Shown here: positions 1-7,514 of the stretch, in pieces | Numbering within the stretch: the first letter of the stretch is position 1 | Layout of the letters: every line of letters starts with the position of its first letter | Origin: Gammaproteobacteria bacterium | GTDB taxonomy: Bacteria; Pseudomonadota; Gammaproteobacteria; Steroidobacterales; Steroidobacteraceae | Assembly (NCBI GenBank): GCA_028293745.1 | Contig: JAQGOF010000236.1 | Span: 1 to 34,672, forward strand | Reading direction: 5' to 3' | Length of the DNA: 34,672 bases | Translations under genes and position numbers: made by a program | Notes under the pieces: model-generated | What the model was told of the DNA's origin: nothing | The model's input: the letters and a program-made list of their open reading frames with translations, nothing else | The model's database searches: none

Positions 1-1328
1 GTCCAGGCCTGGTACCACCGGTCGCCTTTCCCGTCGAGGTCACTCGCGCGCGAGATGAGCTGGTCAGCGACACGGCACGCGAAGTTGCGATACTCCTTCT
101 TCCCCGTCGCCAGCCACAAACTCAGGAAGAACTCCACTTCGGCCGCGCTTCCACAACACTGGCACGCGACGTTCCAATAACCCGGTGTCAGCTTCTCCGG
201 CACGCCGGACTCCATCACGCCGCGCGCCAGCTTCTCGACCCATTCCAGGTATCCGCGCTCTCCCGTGACCTGGTGGAGTTGATAAAACAGCCGCGCCGTT
301 CCCGGAGGGCCGTGGCAGTAGCCCAGATAGTAGAGGTCCTTCAGATCCGGCTCACGGTAGTACACGAGCGCCGACTCGCCTCGTACCGTGGCGATGCTTT
401 GAATGTGCTTCGCGCCGGCCCGGGCCGCCTCCAGATACCGCGCCTCACGCGTTTCCTCGTAAAGGCGCGCCAGGACGTACGCCACCCCAGCCGTGCCGAG
501 TTCGAAGTTCGGGAACCAGGCATCGGCGGGAATTCCAGCCTTAACGAGCGCCGGCGTGAGCGGGGGAAATCCCTGCCACCTCAACCCGCCGCGCGAATCC
601 GGGGATGACAGCTCGAGAATCCGATCGCCGCCGCGCATGGCCAGCTCGAGCAAACGGCGGTCGTCGAAGGTGCGTGCGGCGTAGAGAAGATAAAGAATGA
701 TCCCGCCGCCTAACCCGACTGCCGGTGAGGACATCCATTCAACGCCCTTTCCCTTGGGCGTCGCCGCAGCCGCCAGCGCGCGGGTTGCGTTCACCGCCGC
801 ATCACGGTACGTCGTCATGTTGGTGGCTTTCCAGGTCTCGGCTAAGGCAAATGCGACTCCCGCAAGACCCTCGTCGAAAGACAGGCCGTGGTCCGCCAGG
901 ACGGCAGAAGAATCCTTGCCCGGCAGATGCTCCCAACTCGCTGCGAGGTAGTCGGCCCCACGCCGGGCATCTTCGAGATAACTGGAATCCGCCGTGGCAC
1001 GCGCCAACTCCAGGAAAAAGAGCACGGTACCGGCGCTACCGCTGTAGAGGGTGTTGTCGGGTCCCTGCGTGATGCGCTTGTCGGGATGATCGGGTTCCGG
1101 AAGCCACGCGATCCCCACTTCCCTTGCCACCTGAGCACTGCGAATCCACCGGGCAGTCCGCACTGCCGCGGACAAATACACATCGTCGTGCGAGGCCGGT
1201 GTCCCATTCTGCGCCGCCGTTTTTCCCGAGACTCCCCCAGCAAGCGTCGACCCTCCCATGACCGCTGCGACGCCAGCTCCCAGAAGGCTCCGGCGCGTGG
1301 TCAGAAACGGCCCTTTTTCTGATGCCAC
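1..1328 (-). CDS. LanC-like protein with Tat-type signal, partial (C-terminus outside window)
   Basis: The frame is open from a GTG at 1328 to the window edge (about 442 residues), so the C-terminus is missing. An AGGAG lies 8 bases before the GTG. The N-terminus carries a twin-arginine signal (TTRRSLLGAGVAAVMGG) followed by a small-residue hydrophobic stretch, suggesting folded export to the periplasm. The body has repeated helical segments of an alpha/alpha toroid. It carries two LanC-type zinc motifs: YCHGPPGTARLF (about 301-363 in the window) and CQCCGSAAEVEFF (about 123-165). In true LanC cyclases the zinc ligands are Cys, then Cys-His in a later CHG motif. Here the second motif is CCG, so the metal set is altered. 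No lanthipeptide precursor or LanB is visible. It may be a LanC-like protein of unknown substrate rather than a lantibiotic cyclase. The family call is good; the function is unknown. Confidence 0.8.
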   Translation of the reverse strand, partial: MASEKGPFLTTRRSLLGAGVAAVMGGSTLAGGVSGKTAAQNGTPASHDDVYLSAAVRTARWIRSAQVAREVGIAWLPEPDHPDKRITQGPDNTLYSGSAGTVLFFLELARATADSSYLEDARRGADYLAASWEHLPGKDSSAVLADHGLSFDEGLAGVAFALAETWKATNMTTYRDAAVNATRALAAAATPKGKGVEWMSSPAVGLGGGIILYLLYAARTFDDRRLLELAMRGGDRILELSSPDSRGGLRWQGFPPLTPALVKAGIPADAWFPNFELGTAGVAYVLARLYEETREARYLEAARAGAKHIQSIATVRGESALVYYREPDLKDLYYLGYCHGPPGTARLFYQLHQVTGERGYLEWVEKLARGVMESGVPEKLTPGYWNVACQCCGSAAEVEFFLSLWLATGKKEYRNFACRVADQLISRASDLDGKGDRWYQAW

Positions 1329-1434
1329 CTCAGTCACTCCTGATCCAACTCGCGACCACGGCCGCTGATGTTGAGTTCAACGCACACAATGCCGAATGCG
1401 GCTGCCTGGATGAAAAGGAACTGTCCATCCTGGG

Positions 1435-2922
1435 TCAGAACTTGATGCCGACCGCCTTGGTTTCCGTGTAGGCCTCGACCCCCGCGCGCCCGAGCTCCTG
1501 GCCGATCCCGGACTGTTTGAAGCCACCGAAGGACAGAGCGCCCAGCTCGCCCCCGTTTACTTCGATAATGCCCGCGTCGATGGTCCGCGCCAGCCGATGG
1601 GCGTGTCCCAGGTCGCGCGTCCAGATCGCGGCCGCCAATCCGTAGTCAGTGTCGTTGGCCATGGCGGCGAGTGAATCCGTCTCATCGTCCGAGAACCTCG
1701 TCACGCACAGGACGGGCCCGAAGATCTCCTCCCGCACCACCGACATGTCAGGTCGCGTGTTGGCCAGCAGCGTCGGCTCGATGAAATACCCCTTGCCGCT
1801 GATCGAGCGCCCGCCGGTGACGAGCTCGGCTCCCTCGCGCTTGCCCGCCTCGATATACTTGAGGACCCGGTTTCGTTGAGATTCGCAGATCAGCGGGCCC
1901 ATTTGCGTGTCCTGCGCCAGGGGAGCCCCAATCTTCAGAGCCCGCGCGCGGGCTTCAAACCCCGCTACAACACGTTCGTAGACACGTTCATGGGCGAAAA
2001 GGCGCGTGTGGGCCGCGCAGTATTGGCCGGTCTTGAAAAACAATACCGACGAGACCGCCTCGGTTGCGGCCTCGACGTCCGCATCCGGCAGAATGATGAC
2101 CGGGGACTTTCCACCCAGCTCGAGCGTGACTCGCTTGAGCGTTCCGGCCGCGTCCACCACCAGTGACTTTCCCACCTCGGTCGAGCCGGTAAAGGCGATC
2201 TTTGCCACGCGTGGGTGTTTGGCCAGCGCCCGCCCCGCAACCGGACCGTCACCGGTCACCACATTGAAAACACCGGGCGGCAGCTCCGCCTCCTGCATCA
2301 ACTCGGCCAGCCGCAGCGTCGTCAATGGCGCGAGCCCGGCGGGTTTCAACACCATGGTGCATCCGGCCGCCAGGGCCGGACCGATCTTGAACATCGACAA
2401 CAGGAACGGTGCGTTCCAGGGCGTAATCGCCCCGACGACGCCCAAGGGCTGACGGATGGAGAAGGCAATCGACCCTGAGCGGCTGTCACTGATCGGCACC
2501 TCACCGCCGACCTTATCGGTCCAACCGGCCGCAGTGCGCAAAACATCGATGGCGCGAGCGATATCCCCGTAGCGCGTGTGCGTGACGGGATTGCCGCCGT
2601 CGAGTGACTCCAACGTCGCAAGCTCATCCGCATTCCGTTCGATCAGCTCGGCGAGCTTGAGCAGCTTGCGCGTACGCTCAGGTGCGACCATTCGGCCCCA
2701 GTCACCGCGAAACGCCCTTTCGGCCGCGGCGACCGCGCGGTCGATATCCTCCGCGTCACCCGTCGCGATCGTGGTCAGCGCCTCGCCCGTTGACGGGTCG
2801 ATGACGGCTTTGCGCTCACGACCGCTCGGCTCAATCCACTTCCCATCGACGAATATCAGATGCTCTCGTTCGAGAAAGTCGGTCTTCAGTCGCTGCGCGT
2901 GTTGGAGAAACGGATTGCTCAT
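1435..2922 (-). CDS. NAD(P)-dependent aldehyde dehydrogenase
   Basis: This 495-residue protein has the full length of the ALDH superfamily and should oxidise an aldehyde to a carboxylate in the cytoplasm. The oxyanion-hole Asn is N170 (TPWNAPF), the general base is E268 (LELGGKSP) and the nucleophile is C302 (GQYCAAHTR). EEIFGPVL and FGGFKQSGIG follow as expected. In the cofactor-binding KPxE motif the Glu is replaced by Gly (KPAG at 193-196), which could affect how the adenosine ribose is held. It lies 11 bp downstream of the OYE-type reductase and is probably co-transcribed with it from the promoter near 4150. The substrate cannot be read from the sequence; an aldehyde made by the P450s or GMC enzyme is a reasonable guess. 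Confidence 0.93.
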   Translation of the reverse strand: MSNPFLQHAQRLKTDFLEREHLIFVDGKWIEPSGRERKAVIDPSTGEALTTIATGDAEDIDRAVAAAERAFRGDWGRMVAPERTRKLLKLAELIERNADELATLESLDGGNPVTHTRYGDIARAIDVLRTAAGWTDKVGGEVPISDSRSGSIAFSIRQPLGVVGAITPWNAPFLLSMFKIGPALAAGCTMVLKPAGLAPLTTLRLAELMQEAELPPGVFNVVTGDGPVAGRALAKHPRVAKIAFTGSTEVGKSLVVDAAGTLKRVTLELGGKSPVIILPDADVEAATEAVSSVLFFKTGQYCAAHTRLFAHERVYERVVAGFEARARALKIGAPLAQDTQMGPLICESQRNRVLKYIEAGKREGAELVTGGRSISGKGYFIEPTLLANTRPDMSVVREEIFGPVLCVTRFSDDETDSLAAMANDTDYGLAAAIWTRDLGHAHRLARTIDAGIIEVNGGELGALSFGGFKQSGIGQELGRAGVEAYTETKAVGIKF

Positions 2923-2933
2923 GGAAGAATTTC

Positions 2934-4136
2934 TCAGCTTGCTTTGCCCGAGGCCTCGCGAGCCTCTTCGGCCACGTCCCCGAGATCTGCCAGCTTAAAT
3001 TGACGGATCAGGTCCCACTCTCCGGCGCCCACCTTGGCGACCCATTGCGGGTCTGCGATGTTGCTGCGGCCCACGGCGATTAGATCGAACTCGGATGACT
3101 GGAAGCGGTGAGCGAGCGCTGGAAGGTTGATCTCAGCGGGCCCCTGGGTTTCTTGCCCCGAAAATGACTCGACCATATCGACGGTGAGTCCGACACCGCC
3201 GACCGCGATGACCGGCTTGCCGGAGAGTTTCCGCGTCCACCCCGCCAGGCTCAGCGGCGAGTCCGGCCAGGCGGCGTCCCCGAAACGACGCGTCGAGACA
3301 TGGAACACATCCGCACCAGCGCGCACGAACGCCTCCAGCAGCACGGCGAGCTCGGCGGCAGAGCGCGCGACCTGCGCCTCATAGTCGGTCAACTTCCACT
3401 GCGAAAACCGCACGGAGATCGGGAAATCGGCCCCGACCTCATTGCGAACCGCGTGGACCACTTCGGCGGGAAACCGCACGCGATCGGCGATGTCAGGCCC
3501 GCCATACCGATCATCGCGCCGGTTGGTGCCCGACCACAGAAACTGATCGAGCAGATAGCCGTGACAGGCGTGGATCTCCACACCATCCGCGCCGATGTGC
3601 TTGGCGATGCGAGCGGATCGGACGAAGGCCGCCTTGACCGCATCGAGGTCGGCCAAACTTGCCGGATTGCCCACAGGGGTCCCCGGCTTCATGAGCCCGG
3701 ATGGACTCAACACGGGGGAGCCGGTGAAGTAATCCCCGTCCGGCGCGGCGAGCAAGGCGCCGTCGTGCCCGAGTTGGGTAAAGAAGTGACCCCCGGCCCG
3801 GTGGATAGCCTCGGCACAGCGGCCCCACTCCTGTGCGGTGTCATCGGCCAGGCGGCCGTATTTGCGGGTACGGGATGCCGATGGATGATCCACGGCGACG
3901 CACTCGCTGATAGTGAGCTGAACACCGCCTCGCGCCCGCGCGGCGTAGTAATCGGCAAGACGTCTTGGAGGATGTCCGTCAACGCACCAGCCGCGTTGCA
4001 TACCCGGCATGACGAAGCGGTTCTTCAGCTCGAGCGATCTGATCCTCAAGGGATCAAACAGCGCAGACAGGTCCGCCGATGAGGGGTGTGCTGAGGCTTG
4101 GATTGCAGCGTTCATCGCCGGTGCCGTGTCTTGCAT
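2934..4136 (-). CDS. NADH:flavin oxidoreductase, Old Yellow Enzyme family
   Basis: The 400-residue protein is a single FMN-binding TIM barrel. It opens with LFDPLRIRSLELKNRFVMPG, the usual start of the family. QLGHDG (121-126) and HACHGYLLDQFLW (189-201) carry the Gln and the two His that hold FMN and substrate, followed by the conserved NRRDDRYGG. Members reduce activated C=C bonds of enones, including 3-keto-4-ene steroids. It lacks the iron-sulfur and second nucleotide domains of the about 650-residue 2,4-dienoyl-CoA reductase/BaiCD type, so it is a short OYE. ATG 4136 is used; an internal ATG at 4115 is also possible, and neither has a strong ribosome site. The gene is divergent from an Rrf2 regulator and is followed closely by the aldehyde dehydrogenase. 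Confidence 0.9.
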   Translation of the reverse strand: MQDTAPAMNAAIQASAHPSSADLSALFDPLRIRSLELKNRFVMPGMQRGWCVDGHPPRRLADYYAARARGGVQLTISECVAVDHPSASRTRKYGRLADDTAQEWGRCAEAIHRAGGHFFTQLGHDGALLAAPDGDYFTGSPVLSPSGLMKPGTPVGNPASLADLDAVKAAFVRSARIAKHIGADGVEIHACHGYLLDQFLWSGTNRRDDRYGGPDIADRVRFPAEVVHAVRNEVGADFPISVRFSQWKLTDYEAQVARSAAELAVLLEAFVRAGADVFHVSTRRFGDAAWPDSPLSLAGWTRKLSGKPVIAVGGVGLTVDMVESFSGQETQGPAEINLPALAHRFQSSEFDLIAVGRSNIADPQWVAKVGAGEWDLIRQFKLADLGDVAEEAREASGKAS

Positions 4137-4137
4137 T

Positions 4138-4199
4138 GAATGTAACTGTCATTGATACTAATTTAAGCCTGACTTGAATGCAATAGTCATGGATACATT
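4138..4199. promoter_or_regulatory. Divergent promoter/operator region with paired repeats
   Basis: This region lies between the OYE and Rrf2 genes. A direct repeat GTCAT(T/G)GATAC occurs at 4148-4158 and 4186-4196 (10 of 11 identical). AATGTA occurs on the plus strand at 4139-4144 and inverted (TACATT) at 4194-4199. A candidate minus-strand promoter for OYE-ALDH reads TTGCAT (4178-4183), 17 bp, TAGTAT (4155-4160), so the repeats flank it. A third AATGTA copy followed by ACCATTGTCA is at 5194 upstream of the second Rrf2 gene. The repeats are seen directly; binding by the Rrf2 proteins is inferred. Confidence 0.4.
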
Positions 4200-4219
4200 A
4201 CGGACGGCGCAGGCGCAAG

Positions 4220-4693
4220 ATGATCGATTTACGTTTTCCAACCGCGCTGCAGATCGTGCTGGGGATTCAGATTGCCGAGGAGGATGGCGTGCGCTGCACG
4301 AGTCAGAAGCTCGCGGATTCTCTCGGCGTCAATGCCAGTTTCGTACGCAAGTTACTCGTCCCTCTCAGTCGCGATGGGATTGTTGCCGCGAGCCAAGGCA
4401 AAGGAGGAGGCGTGCGCCTGGCGCGCAAGCCCGAAACGATCACGCTGCGCGACATTTACCTCACCGTGACGGATGAGAAAAAACTCTGGGTAGCACGTTC
4501 GGATGTGCCCTGTCAGTGCGTCGCAAGCGCCAATATTGTCCAATTTTTCGAACGCCTGGCGGGCGAGGCGGAGGGGCTCGTGCTCCAGATGCTGGCCAAT
4601 CGAACTGTCGCGGACAGCGTTTCAGAGATCCGGAAACTGGAAATGGCCCGCCTCAGCGGTTACGTCGTCTCCCGAACAGCCCGCAACGGTTGA
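4220..4693 (+). CDS. Rrf2 family transcriptional regulator (paralogue 1)
   Basis: The 157-residue protein is typical of Rrf2 length. An N-terminal winged helix-turn-helix (CTSQKLADSLGVNASFVRKLL, about 26-46) is followed by the wing GKGGGVRLAR. Rrf2 proteins are dimeric repressors that often sense iron-sulfur status, NO or redox. The classical three-cysteine cluster is absent; cysteines are C26, C98 and C100. C26 and C100 are shared with the neighbouring paralogue, so a thiol-based or small-molecule signal is more likely than a standard [2Fe-2S] cluster. The start ATG 4220 gives MIDLRF, the same beginning as the paralogue. It is divergent from the OYE-ALDH pair, which is its likely target, and its 3' end overlaps the convergent paralogue by 34 bp. 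Confidence 0.88.
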   Translation: MIDLRFPTALQIVLGIQIAEEDGVRCTSQKLADSLGVNASFVRKLLVPLSRDGIVAASQGKGGGVRLARKPETITLRDIYLTVTDEKKLWVARSDVPCQCVASANIVQFFERLAGEAEGLVLQMLANRTVADSVSEIRKLEMARLSGYVVSRTARNG

Positions 4694-5148
4694 GAGTCAG
4701 TACGACGGCGGGAGCGCCGACGCTCGTCCAGACGCAGAATATCTGCCAGGCTTTCGGCGATCGTCCGGCGCTGCAGTGTCTCGAGCATTGCCCGCTCAGC
4801 CTCTCCGGTAACGGTATCGAAAAACTCGTTGATATTGGCGCTGATCCGGCAACGGCGCGGAATGTTATCTCGGATGGCCAGAATCGCTTTGTTCTCGATC
4901 ACGGACTGATAGACGTCGCGCAGGGTGATCCGATCCGCCGCGCGGCCCAACCGCAGGCCCCCGCCCTTGCCGACGGAGGGACGGATCAGCCCGTCGCGAC
5001 TCAGCGGAAACAGGAGCTTGCGGATCAGGCTGGGATTTGTTCCGAGGCCTTCAGCCAGCATCTGACTGGTACAGCGGAAATCATCGTGCTCAGCGAGGGC
5101 CACACTGAGCACCATCTGGACAGCGGTTGAGAAGCGCAGGTCGATCAT
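4660..5148 (-). CDS. Rrf2 family transcriptional regulator (paralogue 2)
   Basis: The 162-residue Rrf2 protein is about half identical to the convergent regulator at 4220-4693, with the same MIDLRF start, CTSQ helix, RKLL.PLSRDG and GKGGG wing. A longer frame begins at 5187, but ATG 5148 is chosen because it aligns exactly with the paralogue's start. Cysteines C26 and C100 are present and no Fe-S three-cysteine motif is seen. The C-terminus ends in a basic tail (DERRRSRRRTD). The last 34 bp overlap the 3' end of paralogue 1, tail to tail. It is divergent from LysR 1 across a 170 bp spacer that holds an AATGTA motif at 5194 like those in the OYE/Rrf2 spacer. Probable role: repressor of part of this cluster. 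Confidence 0.87.
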   Translation of the reverse strand: MIDLRFSTAVQMVLSVALAEHDDFRCTSQMLAEGLGTNPSLIRKLLFPLSRDGLIRPSVGKGGGLRLGRAADRITLRDVYQSVIENKAILAIRDNIPRRCRISANINEFFDTVTGEAERAMLETLQRRTIAESLADILRLDERRRSRRRTDSQPLRAVRETT

Positions 5149-5187
5149 CGTCGCTCGTCGGCGATCCAGCCGCCAGTTACAAGACAC

Positions 5188-5215
5188 TCGCTAAATGTAC
5201 CATTGTCAGTCACAC
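5188..5215. promoter_or_regulatory. Candidate Rrf2 operator upstream of paralogue 2
   Basis: In the 170 bp between the divergent Rrf2 and LysR genes, AATGTACCATTGTCAGTCAC begins at 5194. It resembles AATGTAACTGTCATTGATAC at 4139 and the inverted copy AATGTATCCATGACTATTGC ending at 4199. The shared core is AATGTA followed by a short TGTCA/TGAC-like element. The match is by eye and the binding protein is inferred. Confidence 0.3.
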
Positions 5216-5318
5216 TTTGCACCTGGGGCGACGGTGACCAGCGAGGGTGGCGGAGGCGGGACGGCGGTGAAGCAGCGCATGGGTGTCGAGCCCGTTTTTT
5301 CGAAAGACGACTGACGCG

Positions 5319-6218
5319 ATGGATATCCGCGCACTCACGAGCTTCGTGGCCGTGGCCGAACACCTCAGTTTCGCGCGTGCCGCTGAACGCCTCAACACCG
5401 TCCAGTCTGCAGTCAGTCAAAGAATCAAGTTGCTCGAGCAGGAAGTCGGTGCACAACTGCTGGATCGGTCACGGCACCATGTGCGACTGACCGAAGCCGG
5501 CCGACTTTTCCTGGTCGAGGTACGCCGTACGCTATCGCAGGCCCGCGAGGCGGTCCGTGTGGCTCGAGGGGCTGCCTCCGGCCAGCTCGGACGGCTGAAT
5601 CTCGGCTTCGTCGACAACGCGCTCTGGTCGATCCTGCCGGCGACCCTGCGCAGCTTCGACGAAGCGTATTCGAGCGTCGCGCTCGGGCTGCAGCAGTTGG
5701 ATCGCATGGCGCAGATTCAATCCCTGGAGGACGGCTCGATCGACGTCGGTATCATTCCGACACCGCACCCAGGTCGGGGGCTGGCGAGTAAAGTGCTCGT
5801 GGAAGCCCCACTCGTTGCCGCGCTTCCCAAAAGCCATTTGCTCGCCAAACACAAGTCGCTTGCTCTCGAGCAGCTTGCCGACCAACCGTTCGTACTCTTT
5901 CCGCTCACCATGCAAACCCGCATGTTGGAGATCATCGTATCCAGTTGTTCGAAAGCGGGTTTCGTCCCCAAGACGGGGCAGGAAGCTTCGCAACTGCATA
6001 CGCTACTAGCGCTTGTAAACGCCAATCGCGGGATCACCATGGTTCCCAGTTGGGTGGCGGCCTCAGCCTATCCTACCGAAGTCGTGTACCGGCGGATCAC
6101 GACGCCGATGGAGCCATACGGTCTGGTATTGGCCTGGTGCGAGGACAGCTCGAACCACACGATCGCAAGCTTCCGGCGAGTTGCTGAAGAGACGATTCAA
6201 AACAGTCCCTTCGCCTGA
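5319..6218 (+). CDS. LysR family transcriptional regulator 1
   Basis: The 299-residue protein has a LysR winged helix-turn-helix at residues 1-60 (FARAAERLNTVQSAVSQ) and a two-lobed effector domain. The effector domain carries LGFVDNALW early on, and QEASQLHTLLALVNANRGI, which is typical of the aromatics-responsive subgroup (BenM/CatM/ClcR type). An upstream extension to 5283 is open, but ATG 5319 gives the canonical MDIRALTSFVAVAE start. It is convergent with the end of the large minus-strand operon (27 bp between stops) and divergent from Rrf2 paralogue 2. It is a paralogue of the LysR proteins at 29478 and 32448. It probably activates a catabolic operon in response to a ring compound or pathway intermediate; the effector is unknown. 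Confidence 0.93.
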   Translation: MDIRALTSFVAVAEHLSFARAAERLNTVQSAVSQRIKLLEQEVGAQLLDRSRHHVRLTEAGRLFLVEVRRTLSQAREAVRVARGAASGQLGRLNLGFVDNALWSILPATLRSFDEAYSSVALGLQQLDRMAQIQSLEDGSIDVGIIPTPHPGRGLASKVLVEAPLVAALPKSHLLAKHKSLALEQLADQPFVLFPLTMQTRMLEIIVSSCSKAGFVPKTGQEASQLHTLLALVNANRGITMVPSWVAASAYPTEVVYRRITTPMEPYGLVLAWCEDSSNHTIASFRRVAEETIQNSPFA

Positions 6219-6245
6219 AGCTCGTCGGCACCGCGGCCCTACACA

Positions 6246-7502
6246 TTACCAGCGCACTCGCAGGGACTTGAATGCCGGCAGCATCAGATTCGGTCGATAC
6301 TGCATGGTCGCTTGCCCCTCGACGAGAACAAGGTCCGGCAGCCGCTCGAACAGCGTCTCGACCGCGATGCGTGCCTCCATGCGCGCAAGATTAACTCCGA
6401 TACAGGCATGTGTGCGGCTGCCGAAGCCCAGGTTCTTGAACGCGCCATCCCGGCGCACGTCAAATTGTTCCGCCTTGTCGAAGACGGCGCTATCACGATT
6501 GGCAGAGGCGAGCGAGATGAATACCATGGAACCGGCAGCAATGGCTATTCCGCCAACATTTACATCGCTGCTCGTCTTGCGCATCAGACCACGAACCGGC
6601 GGACGAAAGCGCATCGCCTCATGTACGGCATTCGCGACCAGCGAGCGATCGGCCAGAATGGCTTGGAGCTGCTCGGGATGAGTGAGCAGCAGATGCAACA
6701 GTTGGGATATCAGAACCCCCGTTGTGTCCGCGCCGGCGGCAGCCACATTGACGACATTGTGCAGCACCTCGATGTCCGACATCGCCGCAGTGCCATCATC
6801 GGTCACCGCCTGGATGAAATCGGTCGTGAGGTCATCCTGAGGGTGATGCCGCCGGTCGGCAATCAGTTGCCGTATGTAGTCCTCGAAGGCGAAGACGCCG
6901 CGCCAGGCTGCCGCGCGCTCGTTTTCTGGTACGTCCCAGGCACCCGTCAACGTAAAGATATCATCGACCCAGCCGGCGAACTGTTGCGCATCGCGCTCGG
7001 GAGCCCCGACGATCTTTCCAATGACCGCCGGCGGGATCCTCACCGCATACTGGCCGACGAGATCTGCGCTACGGTCGGCGACGAAACCGTCGATCAGCGT
7101 GTTGGTATATTGACGGATCCAAGCCTCGCGCGCGTTGATTCGCGAGGGCATAAAGGCAGGTGTCATCAATTTCTTGAGACGCGTATGTTGTGGCGGATCG
7201 GTCATGACGAGTTGGTGTGCCAAGGGCAGTTGGCGGTCGCCGAACTCGCGGCGGATCTCATCGGGGACGTCCACGCGGGGCGTCAACACCGCGGCGTTGG
7301 AGTAGAGGGCCGGCTGTCCGTAGATCCGGTTGACGTCCTCATACCGGGTGACGACCCAGAAATCCAGCTCCGGAACATAGAAGACCGGCTGTTCGGCGCG
7401 CGCCCGAGACAGAACCGGATAGGGATCGTCGAGCTGCGATTGCGCGAACGGTTGGTACGGCTCAAACCGGGGTCGGGGGGCAGAACTGATGATGTCGTTC
7501 AC
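6246..7502 (-). CDS. Cytochrome P450 (terminal gene of large operon)
   Basis: The 418-residue soluble bacterial P450 is a class that needs an external ferredoxin and reductase. The I-helix oxygen motif is AGADTT (256-261), ExxR is E295-R298, and the heme loop is FGFGSRTHACIG with ligand C367. The start is GTG at 7502 with a GGAG 7 bases upstream, 12 bp after the stop of the molybdenum subunit gene. It presumably hydroxylates or epoxidises an intermediate of the pathway. Bacterial P450s of this general form act on terpenoids, steroids and aromatic side chains, but I cannot assign a CYP family. No ferredoxin or ferredoxin reductase gene is seen in the window, so electrons must come from elsewhere. 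Confidence 0.94.
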   Translation of the reverse strand: MNDIISSAPRPRFEPYQPFAQSQLDDPYPVLSRARAEQPVFYVPELDFWVVTRYEDVNRIYGQPALYSNAAVLTPRVDVPDEIRREFGDRQLPLAHQLVMTDPPQHTRLKKLMTPAFMPSRINAREAWIRQYTNTLIDGFVADRSADLVGQYAVRIPPAVIGKIVGAPERDAQQFAGWVDDIFTLTGAWDVPENERAAAWRGVFAFEDYIRQLIADRRHHPQDDLTTDFIQAVTDDGTAAMSDIEVLHNVVNVAAAGADTTGVLISQLLHLLLTHPEQLQAILADRSLVANAVHEAMRFRPPVRGLMRKTSSDVNVGGIAIAAGSMVFISLASANRDSAVFDKAEQFDVRRDGAFKNLGFGSRTHACIGVNLARMEARIAVETLFERLPDLVLVEGQATMQYRPNLMLPAFKSLRVRW

Positions 7503-7514
7503 ATGCTTCTCCGA

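Noticed and set aside
1..1328. Lanthipeptide biosynthesis cluster
   Set aside because: Only a LanC-like gene is visible; there is no precursor peptide, LanB or transporter, and it carries an export signal.
2934..4136. BaiCD/BaiH-type bile acid oxidoreductase
   Set aside because: The protein has only the 400-residue OYE barrel and lacks the iron-sulfur and C-terminal nucleotide domains of that type, so only the general OYE call is kept.
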